DNA from: Tritonibacter mobilis
GTDB lineage: Bacteria > Pseudomonadota > Alphaproteobacteria > Rhodobacterales > Rhodobacteraceae
Assembly (NCBI RefSeq): GCF_001681715.1
Contig: NZ_LNWY01000005.1
Span: forward strand, 1 to 64,000
DNA length: 64,000 bases
Direction: 5' to 3'
This document shows positions 16,792-26,139 of the stretch, piece by piece. A program made the position numbers and the translations under genes. The notes under the pieces are model-generated. The model was not told the origin of the DNA. It ran no database searches and worked only from the letters and a program-made list of their open reading frames with translations. Each line of letters starts with the position of its first letter. Within the stretch, counting starts at the first letter, position 1.

Positions 16792-18012
16792 ATGGATTGG
16801 GGACAGGAAGCACAACGACGCTTGGACAAGATTGCGACCTGCAGCAGCCCCGGCCCCGGCGTCACCCGCCTGCCCTATACACCCGAACACGCGGCCGCCA
16901 TAGAACAGATCAGCGACTGGATGTGCCGTGCGGGCCTTGAGCCAAGGCTGGACGCGGCCGCCACGCTGGTGGGGCGCAGTGCGTCACCCTCCAATGGCGC
17001 GGCGGTGCTGATCGGCTCGCACCAAGACAGCGTGGTAGAGGGGGGGCGTTACGATGGCATCATGGGGGTGCTGATCGGCTGCCTCGCGCTGGAACGGCTG
17101 GCGGCAGAGGGCACGGTGCTGCCTTTCCCTGTTGAGGTGCTTGCCTTTGCCGATGAGGAAGGTGTGCGCTTTCCAACTGCGCTGATTGGGCCGCGCGCCA
17201 TCGCAGGCAGCTTTGACCCAGAGGTGCTGGAGATGTGTGACGCCGATGGCTTGCGCCTGCGCGATGCGCTGGAGGATTTTGGCGGCAGACCGGATGATAT
17301 CGCCGCAGAGGCGCGCGGCAAGGACGCCGCCCGCGCCTATCTGGAACTTCATATCGAGCAAGGTCCGGTGCTGGAACAGAGCGACGCGGCGGTCGGAATC
17401 GTCACCGGCATCTGCGGCATCGAGCGCAACAGCGTGAGCTTTGGCGGCGAAACCGGTCATGCGGGAACCGTACCAATGGAAGGGCGGCGTGATGCGCTGG
17501 TCGCGGCATCTGAGTTCATCGTGAAGGTCCATGATGCAGCTCGCCGTATCGACGGGCTGCGCGCCACCATCGGCACGCTGGCGCTGAAACCGGATGTGGT
17601 GAACGCCATTGCGCGGGATGCGACGCTGACGCTGGAAATCCGCGCTCTGTCCGATGCGGCGCGGCTGGAGTTTGCCGCTGCCGCGCAGGTTTGGGGCACC
17701 GAGATCGCTGGGACACGCGATGTAAGCTTTGCAATGTCGAAAACCTACGAGCAAACCGCCGTGCCCTGCGTGCCAGACCTGATCCAGACCCTTGAACAGG
17801 CCGCTCAGGATGCGGGCCAAAATGCGCCGCTGCTGCCATCGGGCGCCACCCATGATGCCTCTGCGATGGCGGACCTTTGTGATATTTCGATGCTCTTTGT
17901 CCGCTGCAAAGACGGGCTGAGCCACCGCCCCGAAGAATTTGCCTCTGCCGAGGACATGGGGGCTGCGATTGACGTGACCTGTGCCTATCTGCGCCGATTG
18001 GCGAAAGGCTAA
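16792..18012 (+). CDS. M20-family carbamoylase / allantoate amidohydrolase-type enzyme
   Basis: A 406-aa zinc amidohydrolase of the hydantoinase/carbamoylase branch of peptidase family M20. Metal and catalytic motifs are visible: GSHQDSVVEGGRYDG (His and Asp ligands, about 82-96), FADEEGVRFP (catalytic Glu pair), ELHIEQGPVLE (His ligand), and GHAGTVPM in the dimerisation domain. Family members hydrolyse N-carbamoyl-L-amino acids, beta-ureidopropionate, allantoate or ureidoglycolate; the substrate here is not set by sequence. It is divergent from the GntR gene and close to a peptide-type importer and DUF1028, suggesting uptake and hydrolysis of a carbamoyl or amide compound as a nitrogen source. 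Confidence 0.9.
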   Translation: MDWGQEAQRRLDKIATCSSPGPGVTRLPYTPEHAAAIEQISDWMCRAGLEPRLDAAATLVGRSASPSNGAAVLIGSHQDSVVEGGRYDGIMGVLIGCLALERLAAEGTVLPFPVEVLAFADEEGVRFPTALIGPRAIAGSFDPEVLEMCDADGLRLRDALEDFGGRPDDIAAEARGKDAARAYLELHIEQGPVLEQSDAAVGIVTGICGIERNSVSFGGETGHAGTVPMEGRRDALVAASEFIVKVHDAARRIDGLRATIGTLALKPDVVNAIARDATLTLEIRALSDAARLEFAAAAQVWGTEIAGTRDVSFAMSKTYEQTAVPCVPDLIQTLEQAAQDAGQNAPLLPSGATHDASAMADLCDISMLFVRCKDGLSHRPEEFASAEDMGAAIDVTCAYLRRLAKG

Positions 18013-18018
18013 TCGGGG

Positions 18019-20244
18019 TTATGCGGCGAAACGCGCGCCCAGCGCCCGCAGATCGCGGCGTGTCAGATCGGTGCGCGCCAACTGGCAGTATTTGCTGGCG
18101 ACATAGCTGCGCCCCAATGATCCACTGAGACGGCGCGCCAAGAACAGGTCTGGGAACACATCGAACAATTCCCGGCGATCATCATCTGCGAGACCGCGCA
18201 ACGCCTCCGGGCCAGGCCAGAAGGTCTCTGTTGCGATCCCTTCGGCAAAGATGACCTGATGCGTTTCCGTCATCAGGTGGATGTAACTCACCCCTGTCTG
18301 CGGACTGCGGCGCGCGACACGGTCAGGCCGGAGCGCATGCAACAGCCGCGCGCGCACAAATGCCTCGTTCATATGACCGAGATCCCCCAGCCGCGGACGG
18401 TCCAACATAAATCGGTGCTGCGGCGAGATCATCAGGGGCCGGTCATTCGCAAAAAGGCCACCGGGGTGCAACACCAGCGGCATAAGGTGGGGTTGCGCGA
18501 TGAGGTCGTCACCGCTCAGATCGCGTCGTCCAGTCCAGATCACCGGCTGGAGCCCATTGTCCGCCGTCTGCAGCAAATCCCCTGTGCGGATCTGCTCCAC
18601 CGGGATTGCGCCGCGGGCCGTCGCGATGCGAATGCCCGGCGTAAAGCAAGGAATACCTGCCGCATAAAGCTGAGGTTGCGTGTTGATCATTGAGGGAGCA
18701 ACGCCCTTTAGCACCAACTGCTCACCATCGGGGAAGGTGAGAACCGCGCTCCCCGATCCATCGTCGGTGACAATAACATCAGAGGCTGTCACCAGCCCGC
18801 CTGCACCAGACCCGCCGCTCAGCCCACTGACATCGATCTGATCATTGTAGAACCCATCCAGATCATCATCCGTGAGATCAAAATCCGAGATTGTGTCGGC
18901 CCCACCGGAGGTGGTCATCACAAAACGGTCGTCGCCACCCCCACCGGTGAGACTGTCATCGCCCGCACTGCCCGTCAGCGTATCGGCCCCCGCGCCTGCG
19001 TCGACATTGACACCGGTGCTGGACGCGCTTGCATCCAGACTGTCGTCAAAATCCGTCAGCCGCAGCCGTTCGATTTCCTGAAAATAGGCGGTATCGCTGC
19101 CGCCTTCGATGATGCCGATTTCTGCACCCGTGAAATTGACCGAAGCCCCGCTGCTCCGACCGGAGAGATCAACGAGATCGTCATCAACGCCGCTCTCCCC
19201 CCCGATGATTGTATCGACGCCCGAATTGTCAAAGATCTGGAAGGTGTCGTCATCGGCGTCGCCCTTCAGTTCGTCATTGCCGGTGCCGCCGATCAGGGTA
19301 TCGGACCCCGCCCCGCCCTGAATGAGATCATCGCCCTCTTGGCCTGACAGATAGTCGTCCCCATCGCCGCCCTCGACTGTATCGGCGTCTGTGCCTGCCC
19401 AGATCGTGTCATCGCCATAGTCCCCATCAAGGGTGTCGGCGCCGGTTTCACCATATAGGACATCATCCCCATACATCCCGAGGACCAGATCATCGCCAGA
19501 GCCAGCAAAAACTGTGTCATTCAGGCCGGACGCGCCGAAACTCACGGTTGGGTTCGCGCCCCCTTGAATGGTGCCGAGGTACCAATCATCAGGGTGGCGC
19601 AATTCCCAGTTATACTCCTCATAAGTGCTCTGAGTCAGCGTGTCGCCCGGTTGGATGGTTGCGTAATATTGCAGCTGGCCAGCGCCATCTACCCACCACA
19701 GTTCAATCGGGCCGTCGGCAGAATTGGTGACGGTGAGCGACGTGGGTGTTGTGCCCGTTCCGGACGCTGCAGAAGAAAGGGTCGCCCACACATTGTCAGC
19801 ATAAACCGAGTCGTTTCCCGCTCCCGCTAAAATGCTGTCTTGCCCATCCCCGCCCGCAAGATTGTCATTGCCTTCGCCGCCATCGATGGTGTCGTCACCC
19901 TGATCACCCGAAAGCGTATCATCTCCTCCTGCACCGATCAGACTGTCATCGCCATCGGATGCTTCGATGTAGTCACTCGCGTCATTGCCGGTGATGATAT
20001 TGAAATCGTCCAAGCTGGTTGGGCTTCCCAAATTGGAATCAGTGCTGCCATTTCCATCTTCACCGACGCGATACCATGCCCCCCCGTCCCAGATTGAGAT
20101 GATACGTGCCTCTGCATCAATGTTTACATAGTAGGTGCTTGGGAGCGCACGAAAATCCAGCCAATGGCCGTCGCTGGATTCAGATATAGAAGACCAGAAT
20201 CCGGGGTCATTATAATTTGAGGACGTTACGCTATAGGTCGTCAT
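18019..20244 (-). CDS. RTX calcium-binding protein with C-terminal Hint domain
   Basis: A 741-aa secreted-type protein. Asp/Gly nonapeptide repeats (GGDDTLSGDQGDDTIDGG style) form RTX beta-rolls at about 85-150, 235-340 and 425-455; these bind calcium and usually signal type I secretion, though here the repeats are not C-terminal. From Cys533 (CFTPGIRIATARG) a Hint_2 domain follows, with PLMISPQHRFML as the later motif. Hint domains can self-cleave or splice; roseobacters often carry RTX-Hint proteins of unknown role. No signal peptide. A 6-bp gap separates it from the convergent carbamoylase gene, and no type I exporter is nearby. Confidence 0.9.
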   Translation of the reverse strand: MTTYSVTSSNYNDPGFWSSISESSDGHWLDFRALPSTYYVNIDAEARIISIWDGGAWYRVGEDGNGSTDSNLGSPTSLDDFNIITGNDASDYIEASDGDDSLIGAGGDDTLSGDQGDDTIDGGEGNDNLAGGDGQDSILAGAGNDSVYADNVWATLSSAASGTGTTPTSLTVTNSADGPIELWWVDGAGQLQYYATIQPGDTLTQSTYEEYNWELRHPDDWYLGTIQGGANPTVSFGASGLNDTVFAGSGDDLVLGMYGDDVLYGETGADTLDGDYGDDTIWAGTDADTVEGGDGDDYLSGQEGDDLIQGGAGSDTLIGGTGNDELKGDADDDTFQIFDNSGVDTIIGGESGVDDDLVDLSGRSSGASVNFTGAEIGIIEGGSDTAYFQEIERLRLTDFDDSLDASASSTGVNVDAGAGADTLTGSAGDDSLTGGGGDDRFVMTTSGGADTISDFDLTDDDLDGFYNDQIDVSGLSGGSGAGGLVTASDVIVTDDGSGSAVLTFPDGEQLVLKGVAPSMINTQPQLYAAGIPCFTPGIRIATARGAIPVEQIRTGDLLQTADNGLQPVIWTGRRDLSGDDLIAQPHLMPLVLHPGGLFANDRPLMISPQHRFMLDRPRLGDLGHMNEAFVRARLLHALRPDRVARRSPQTGVSYIHLMTETHQVIFAEGIATETFWPGPEALRGLADDDRRELFDVFPDLFLARRLSGSLGRSYVASKYCQLARTDLTRRDLRALGARFAA

Positions 20245-20506
20245 TTGCTTCCGAATTCACACCATCAACACCACATAGACCGGCCCCCAAAGCAAGAGAG
20301 CCTGTAACGCGCGCGTGCTGAAATCTGGCTTTCGCGCGATGCAATTGAACCTAGAAAAGATGAATTAATACCGGCTCAAACCGACCGCAAAATCACCGGT
20401 ATCATCATTAAATCAGCGCAAGGAATTGGTCTTTTCTTGAGGTGGGCAAACGGAAAACCGCCCACAGACATGCTGCGGGCGGCGCAATCGTGTTGAGGGG
20501 TTTGGA

Positions 20507-21880
20507 TCAGCCCAGCACGGATTTGACCGCGCGCAGGGTGCCTTCGACCACCTGATCGGCCTCGGCGCGGGTCAGGCAGAAGGGCGGCGCAAAGCCCAGG
20601 ATATCGCCCTGCGGCATGGCGCGCGCGATGATCTTGTCCTGTTCCAGCAGTTTCGCGGAAACCTGCGGGCCGATCTTGTCGGCGACGTCAAAGAAGGTGC
20701 GACTGTCGCGATCCTTCACAAATTCCACCGCGCAGAGCATGCCCTCGCCGCGTATATCGCCCACATTGGCGTGCGCGCCCAGCGCCTCGGCCATGGTGGC
20801 GTTGAGGTACGCCCCTACCTCGCCCGCGTTGCTGACAAGGTTCAGCTCGTCGATGAGTTTCAGGTTGGCCACACCCGCCGCCGCCCCGATGGGGTGCGCG
20901 GAGTAGGTCCAGCCGTGGCCGATGGGGCCGTTTTCATCGGTGCCTTGCTCCAGCACCTTCCAGACCTTGTCGCTGACAATGGAACCGGAAAGCGGCGCAT
21001 AGGCGGAGGTCAGACCCTTGGCGATGGTGATGATGTCGGGCTCCAGACCGTAGTGGTCAGAGCCGAACATGGTGCCCAGACGGCCGAAGCCGGTGACCAC
21101 CTCATCCGCAACCAGCAGAATGTCGTGTTTCTTCAGGACTGTCTGGATCGCCTCCCAATAGCCTGCGGGCGGCGGCACGATGCCCCCGGTGCCAAGGATC
21201 GGCTCACCGATGAAGGCCGCGATGGTGTCGGCACCTTCACGCTCGATCAGAGCTTCCAGCTCGGCCACGCAATGCGCGACGAACTGCTCTTCGGTCTGGT
21301 TCAGATCTTCGCGACGGAAATAGTAAGGCGCTTCGGTGTGGATCACCTGCTCGACGGGCAGGTCGAATTTCTTGTGGAACAGCTCAAGCCCCGTCAGGGA
21401 GCCGGTGACCAGCCCGGAGCCGTGATAGCCGCGCCAGCGCGAGATGATCTTTTTCTTCTCGGGGCGGCCAAGGATGTTGTTGTAATACCAGATCAGTTTG
21501 ACGTTGGTTTCATTGGCGTCCGAGCCACCAAGGCCGAAATAGACCTTTGACATGTTCTTGGGCGCGCGATCCAGGATCATCTTGGCCAGCGTGATCGAGG
21601 CCTCGGTGCCGTGGCCCACGTAAGAATGATAATAGGCCAGCTCGCGCGCCTGATCGACGATCGCCTCGGCAATCTCCTGACGGCCATAGCCGACGTTGAC
21701 GCAGTAGAGCCCGGCAAACGCATCCAAGAGCTTGGTGCCGTCGCGGTCCTCGATAAAGACGCCGGAGGCGGTCTTGATCACCCGGTTTGCGCTCTCACCG
21801 CGCGCGTGCTGCGCCAGATGGGTCGAGGGGTGAAAGAAGTTGTCGCGGTCCCATTGGTCCAGTTGATCGTTCTTCAGCAT
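20507..21880 (-). CDS. doeD: Class III aminotransferase (DoeD-like)
   Basis: PLP-dependent aminotransferase of class III, 457 aa. Cofactor motifs: GLGGSDANETNVKL, RWRGYHGSG, LLVADEVVTGFGRLG (Asp binding the pyridine N) and TIAKGLTSAYAPL (Lys Schiff base). Close relatives use diamines, beta-alanine or taurine as amino donors with pyruvate. Placed after an aldehyde dehydrogenase, a DoeX-type Lrp regulator and a DoeB-type deacetylase, it most likely converts L-2,4-diaminobutyrate to aspartate semialdehyde in ectoine breakdown. The doe label rests on the gene set; sequence alone would also allow a polyamine or omega-amino acid aminotransferase. Good ribosome binding site AGGAAGGA before ATG 21880. 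Confidence 0.8.
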   Translation of the reverse strand: MLKNDQLDQWDRDNFFHPSTHLAQHARGESANRVIKTASGVFIEDRDGTKLLDAFAGLYCVNVGYGRQEIAEAIVDQARELAYYHSYVGHGTEASITLAKMILDRAPKNMSKVYFGLGGSDANETNVKLIWYYNNILGRPEKKKIISRWRGYHGSGLVTGSLTGLELFHKKFDLPVEQVIHTEAPYYFRREDLNQTEEQFVAHCVAELEALIEREGADTIAAFIGEPILGTGGIVPPPAGYWEAIQTVLKKHDILLVADEVVTGFGRLGTMFGSDHYGLEPDIITIAKGLTSAYAPLSGSIVSDKVWKVLEQGTDENGPIGHGWTYSAHPIGAAAGVANLKLIDELNLVSNAGEVGAYLNATMAEALGAHANVGDIRGEGMLCAVEFVKDRDSRTFFDVADKIGPQVSAKLLEQDKIIARAMPQGDILGFAPPFCLTRAEADQVVEGTLRAVKSVLG

Positions 21881-21942
21881 GATCTGTCCTTCCTATTTCC
21901 GTGCTCCACCTGCGGGGTGGAAAATCTCATCTCACTCAAGGG

Positions 21943-23418
21943 TTAAGCCCAGTCGCGGCAGACGTATTTGACCTCGGTAAACTCTTCCATGCCCAGCCGT
22001 GCGCCCTCGCGCCCCATGCCGGATTGTTTGGTGCCGCCAAAGGGGATCGGCGCACCAGTGACCTTGGTGCGATTGACCGCCACCATACCAAACTGCAACG
22101 CGCGGCTCAGGCGATAGATCCGGCGCGGGTCGTGGCTGTGCACATAGGCAACGAGGCCATATTCGCTGTCATTGGCACGCTGGATCACCTCATCCTCGGT
22201 GTCAAACGGCGTGATCGGCGCCACCGGGCCAAAGGTCTCTTCGCGCAGGATGGCCGCATCTGCGGGCACATCGGTCAACACGGTGGGTTCATAAAACAGC
22301 GGCCCCAGCGCGTGGCGTTTGCCACCACAAGCGAGGGTTGCTCCCTTTTCCAGCGCGTCGGCCACGTGGTGTTCCTGTTTTTGCACCGCTTTTTCGTTCA
22401 TCAAGGGACCGATGTCGGGATCATCAATCCCCTTGCCCACAGTCAGCGCCTGCGTCGCTGCAACAAAGCGGGTGCAGAACTCGTCATAGATGGCGCGTTC
22501 AACAAAGATGCGGTTGGCCCCGAGGCAATCCTGCCCGGAGGTGGCAAATTTCGCCTTGATGGTCTCGGCCACCGCGCGGTCCAGATCGCAGTTCTTAAAG
22601 ACGATCACCGGGGCATGACCGCCCAGTTCCATCACCAGCCGTTTGACCGTCTCGGCGGACTGGCGATAGAGCAGCTTGCCCACCTCGGTCGAGCCGGTGA
22701 ACGACAAGGCCCGCACCCGCGCGTCCCGTGTCCATGGCTCAACCACCACTGGGGCCTTGCCCGTAACCACGTTGAACACGCCCTTGGGGATGCCCGCGCG
22801 TTCCGCAAGCTCGGCCAATGCCAGCGCGCTGAAAGGTGTTTCACCAGAAGGATGTGCCACAACGGTGCAGCCTGCCGCCAGCGCGGCTGCGGCCTTGCGG
22901 GTCAGCATCGCGGACGGAAAGTTCCACGGCGTGATCAATGCGGCCACGCCCACAGGCTCGCGCCACAGCTCCACCTCGGCATCGGGCAAATGGCTGGTGA
23001 CGCCCTCGATATTGGGGCGTTTGGATTCCTCGGCATAGAATTCGACAAAGGCCGCGCCATACTCGATCTCGCCGCGCGCCTCTGAGAGGGGCTTGCCCTG
23101 CTCCAGCACCATCAGGCGGGCGAGGTCTTCTTTGTGTTCGATCATCAATTCAAACCAGCGACGCAGGATGGCGCAACGGTCCTGCGGCAGCATCAATGCC
23201 CAGCTGGCAAAGGCGGCATGCGCCGCATCCACCGCAGCAGAGGAATCCTCTGCCGTCATTGCGGTCACATCACCGATGAAATCCCCGGTGGCCGGGTCGT
23301 TCACAGCGACAACCTCGCCATTGGATGAGGCACACCATTTCCCATTTATGTAGGAAAACGAGCGCACTAGCGATTTGTCACTGATCTCCGCACGCGCGGA
23401 CAGGGCCGATAACGACAT
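21943..23418 (-). CDS. doeC: NAD(P)-dependent aldehyde dehydrogenase (DoeC-like)
   Basis: Aldehyde dehydrogenase family protein, 491 aa, near succinate-semialdehyde dehydrogenases. Catalytic Cys298 (SGQDCLGANR) and Glu264 (MELGGHAP) are present, as is the ITPWNFP cofactor motif. The usual cofactor-binding Lys of the KP-x3-TP motif is replaced by His189 (VVAHPSGETP), which may change NAD versus NADP use. In the doe pathway it would oxidise aspartate semialdehyde to aspartate. It lies 62 bp upstream of the aminotransferase and 84 bp after the Lrp regulator, all on one strand. Confidence 0.82.
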   Translation of the reverse strand: MSLSALSARAEISDKSLVRSFSYINGKWCASSNGEVVAVNDPATGDFIGDVTAMTAEDSSAAVDAAHAAFASWALMLPQDRCAILRRWFELMIEHKEDLARLMVLEQGKPLSEARGEIEYGAAFVEFYAEESKRPNIEGVTSHLPDAEVELWREPVGVAALITPWNFPSAMLTRKAAAALAAGCTVVAHPSGETPFSALALAELAERAGIPKGVFNVVTGKAPVVVEPWTRDARVRALSFTGSTEVGKLLYRQSAETVKRLVMELGGHAPVIVFKNCDLDRAVAETIKAKFATSGQDCLGANRIFVERAIYDEFCTRFVAATQALTVGKGIDDPDIGPLMNEKAVQKQEHHVADALEKGATLACGGKRHALGPLFYEPTVLTDVPADAAILREETFGPVAPITPFDTEDEVIQRANDSEYGLVAYVHSHDPRRIYRLSRALQFGMVAVNRTKVTGAPIPFGGTKQSGMGREGARLGMEEFTEVKYVCRDWA

Positions 23419-23502
23419 ATCTGCTCCTCCTGAAAGTCTCAGGAAGAGTGTGCAGGGAGTTTTCAGAAGATGTGACTGAAGTTTGCCGGGTGGGCAGAGG
23501 AT

Positions 23503-23982
23503 TCAACTGCCCTGCAGCAGGATTTCGAGAGGCGGCACGCCCGCGCCCTTAACGGGTTTGGTCACAATATAGGTGAAATAGCGGCTTAGACCGATGCGCG
23601 CATCAAGCATCGCGTCGATCAGCCGCTGGTAAGCATCGATATCGCAAGTAACGATCTGCAACAGATAATCAAAGCCACCGCCCAGCGCCCAGCAGGCCAC
23701 CACCTCATCATAGCGCTGCATGGCGGCCTCAAAGGACTGAAAGCTTGCCGCCGTGTGATCCGCAAGTTCGGCCGCCACAAAGACGGTCACGTGCGGTGCG
23801 ATTTTCTTGAGGTTGATGCGGGCGTTATACCCCTCGATCAGCCCGGCCTTTTCCAGCTTCTTCAGGCGTTCCCAGCAAGGCGTGGACGACAGGCCCACCT
23901 GATCGGCCAGTGCTGCCTTGGTGATGCGGCCATCGCGGGACAGAATGCGGAGGATATCAAGGTCGCGCTGATCCAGATGCAT
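23503..23982 (-). CDS. doeX: Lrp/AsnC-type regulator (DoeX-like)
   Basis: A 159-aa Lrp-family regulator: helix-turn-helix at about 5-60 (LDQRDLDILRILSRDGRITK, LSSTPCWERLKKLEKAGLI) and a RAM/Lrp ligand domain to the C-terminus. The start is ATG 23982, one base after the TGA of the doeB-like gene (TGACATG), so the two are translationally linked. In Halomonas DoeX belongs to the ectoine-catabolic operon next to DoeB; the same doeB-doeX order is seen here. It likely senses a pathway amino acid such as a diaminobutyrate derivative. Confidence 0.85.
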   Translation of the reverse strand: MHLDQRDLDILRILSRDGRITKAALADQVGLSSTPCWERLKKLEKAGLIEGYNARINLKKIAPHVTVFVAAELADHTAASFQSFEAAMQRYDEVVACWALGGGFDYLLQIVTCDIDAYQRLIDAMLDARIGLSRYFTYIVTKPVKGAGVPPLEILLQGS

Positions 23983-23983
23983 G

Positions 23984-24976
23984 TCAGCCCTCGACCACAC
24001 CGATCACGGCGGCGCAGTCACCGGATTTTATCATGCCGGGGAAATGGCGGCTGATCAGCACGCCACTGCGGCGGGCGCGGTATTCCACGGGGGCCTGCCC
24101 GGTGCGGTCGGGCGACCAGACGCGGGCGACCACATCGCCCTTTTGCACATGATCGCCAAGGTCGAGCATGATCTCAAAAAGACCGTCGTGCTCGCTGAAC
24201 AGGAAACAATCCCCATCCGGCATATCGAGCGTCACACTCGGGTCAATCTGCATCTCACCCTGAAAAATTCCAAAGTGGATCAACACATTGCGCAGGCCTT
24301 TCTTGGCGATGGCATTGCTGCGCGCGGTGGACATGCCGCCGCCTCCCAACTCCGTGGTGACCAGAACCTTGCCCATGTCCTCAACAGCGGTGTCGTACAT
24401 GCCTTCGCTGTCGATCTCCAAAAGTTGCACGGAGTAAGGCGCGTTAAAGGCCTGCATCGCGGCGTAGCAGGCCTCCTGAAGGCCCTTGTCCTCAAGGATA
24501 TGCGCCGCAGCGAAGGGCACAAAATCCAGCGTTTTGCCGCCGGAGTGAAAATCCACCGCCACATCCGCCATCGGCAGGAGCGTGCGTTGGAAATAATCAG
24601 CAATCTTTTCAGTGACCGTGCCATCGGGGCGGCCCGGAAACGCGCGGTTCAGGTTGCCCCGATCAATGGGCGAGGTGCGCGCGCTGACGCGAAAGGCAGG
24701 ATAGTTGAAATAGGGCACGATGATCAGCCGCCCGGTGACATCCTCGGCGCGTGTGGTGGCGGCAAGCTCTTGCAGCGCCACGGGGCCTTCGTATTCGTCG
24801 CCGTGATTGGCTCCGGTCAACAGCGCGGTTTTACCCGTGCCGTTCTGGATCACCGTGATCGGGATCATCACGGACCCCCACGCGCTGTCATCCCGGCTGT
24901 AAGGCAGCTTTAGAAACCCATGGTGCACACCGTCCTGATCCAGTGGAATCGTCGGAGAGATCGGATTGTCTTTCAT
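23984..24976 (-). CDS. doeB: N-acetyl-diaminobutyrate deacetylase-like (DoeB, AstE/AspA family)
   Basis: Zinc-dependent deacylase of the succinylglutamate desuccinylase/aspartoacylase family, 330 aa. Zinc ligands are visible in GANHGDEYEG (His58, Glu61) and VDFHSGG (His144). DoeB removes the acetyl group of N-alpha-acetyl-L-2,4-diaminobutyrate after ectoine ring opening; that role is inferred from the doeB-X-C-D order. No ectoine hydrolase (DoeA) is adjacent; two M24-family proteins lie at 46.5 and 48.5 kb but do not look like clear DoeA. First gene of the operon. Confidence 0.82.
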   Translation of the reverse strand: MKDNPISPTIPLDQDGVHHGFLKLPYSRDDSAWGSVMIPITVIQNGTGKTALLTGANHGDEYEGPVALQELAATTRAEDVTGRLIIVPYFNYPAFRVSARTSPIDRGNLNRAFPGRPDGTVTEKIADYFQRTLLPMADVAVDFHSGGKTLDFVPFAAAHILEDKGLQEACYAAMQAFNAPYSVQLLEIDSEGMYDTAVEDMGKVLVTTELGGGGMSTARSNAIAKKGLRNVLIHFGIFQGEMQIDPSVTLDMPDGDCFLFSEHDGLFEIMLDLGDHVQKGDVVARVWSPDRTGQAPVEYRARRSGVLISRHFPGMIKSGDCAAVIGVVEG

Positions 24977-25119
24977 CGCCTTGTCCTTTTGCCTGTCGGG
25001 AATGAAGCACCCTTCGCCTCAATTGCGGGGCCTCTCTCTATGTCACCAATACGAAGGCTGAGCGGGAATTCAAAGCCTTGTGTGCGCTCGCGCCATTCGC
25101 GCAGGTTGTTGCGCTCTCG

Positions 25120-26139
25120 CTAGTCGGAGCGCAGCCCTGCCCCCGCACGGTCGCGCGCGCGCACCTGATAGGGGGTCATGTTGTACTCACGCCGATAGGC
25201 ACGAGAGAGCGATGTTGACGAGGCAAAGCCGCTGGCAAAGGCGATCTCTGCGATGGGAAGGTTCGTATCCGTGATGAGCTTGTTGGCCAGTTTCAGCCGC
25301 AACTGCATGTAGTGCTTGGCCGGGGTGGTGTTGAGATGCGTCAGGAACAACCGTTCCAGATGGCGCACAGAGATCCCGGCACGCTCGGCGATCTCAGCCG
25401 TCGGGAGCGGATGTTCGATGAACTCTTCCATGATGGCCATGGCACGTACCAAACGGGCCTCTAGGAGGTTGGTATTGCGGGCAGCCCCCTGGGGCTGTTC
25501 GCCAGAATAGCCCCGTGCGGTGTCGATCATCAGCACGCTTGCCAGTTCGGCGCAATGTTGCGGTGCGAGGATCTGCGACAGGTAGCGCACCACCAATTCG
25601 GCACTGTAACCGCCCCCGGCAGAGGTCAGGAGACCTGCGTTATCCTCCACCAAGCGATCTGTGAGCGTTGGGTATTCTCCGGCCTCCCGCAGCGCGCGCA
25701 AGTCTTGCCAATGGGTTGTGGCCGGACCCGACAAGGGCGCGGACCGGCGGATATAGGCGGTTGCCGCATCTGACAGCAAAAAGGCCGGGCGACGCAGCTT
25801 TTGCATTGCACGCGCACGCGCCAGCCAGCTGCCGCCGCTGCAGTTGCGCCCGCCGATGACAAAGAGCACATCTTGCAGATATTGCAGCCCAATTGCCGGT
25901 TCCGCCCGGATCATCATTCCCGCAGTGCCCGTCACGACACCCGGACTGTCAGAGGTGATCCGCCATGAAAACCATGTGCCTGCTTCCAGTGCATTTGCGG
26001 CCTCAAACACCGCAAGGATCGAGGACAGCTCGATATGCGAAAACCCCGGCTGCACAAAAATCTCAACCGTCAATCGCGGGTTTTCACCGCTGGCGTCAGG
26101 CGGTGCGCTGGGAGTTGAGGGCGTGGGATTTGCGTTCAT
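25120..26139 (-). CDS. GlxA-type AraC-family transcriptional regulator
   Basis: A 339-aa regulator with an N-terminal DJ-1/PfpI-like (class I glutamine amidotransferase-like) sensor domain (about 25-190, including VEIFVQPGFSHIELSS and FVIGGRNCSGG) and a C-terminal AraC double helix-turn-helix (about 230-330: TAEIAERAGISVRHLERLF, PIAEIAFASGFASSTSLSRA). Relatives often control catabolism of quaternary amines, arginine or other amino-acid derivatives. It is upstream of the doeB-like gene on the same strand (143-bp gap) and may activate that operon. Its own effector is unknown. Confidence 0.88.
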   Translation of the reverse strand: MNANPTPSTPSAPPDASGENPRLTVEIFVQPGFSHIELSSILAVFEAANALEAGTWFSWRITSDSPGVVTGTAGMMIRAEPAIGLQYLQDVLFVIGGRNCSGGSWLARARAMQKLRRPAFLLSDAATAYIRRSAPLSGPATTHWQDLRALREAGEYPTLTDRLVEDNAGLLTSAGGGYSAELVVRYLSQILAPQHCAELASVLMIDTARGYSGEQPQGAARNTNLLEARLVRAMAIMEEFIEHPLPTAEIAERAGISVRHLERLFLTHLNTTPAKHYMQLRLKLANKLITDTNLPIAEIAFASGFASSTSLSRAYRREYNMTPYQVRARDRAGAGLRSD

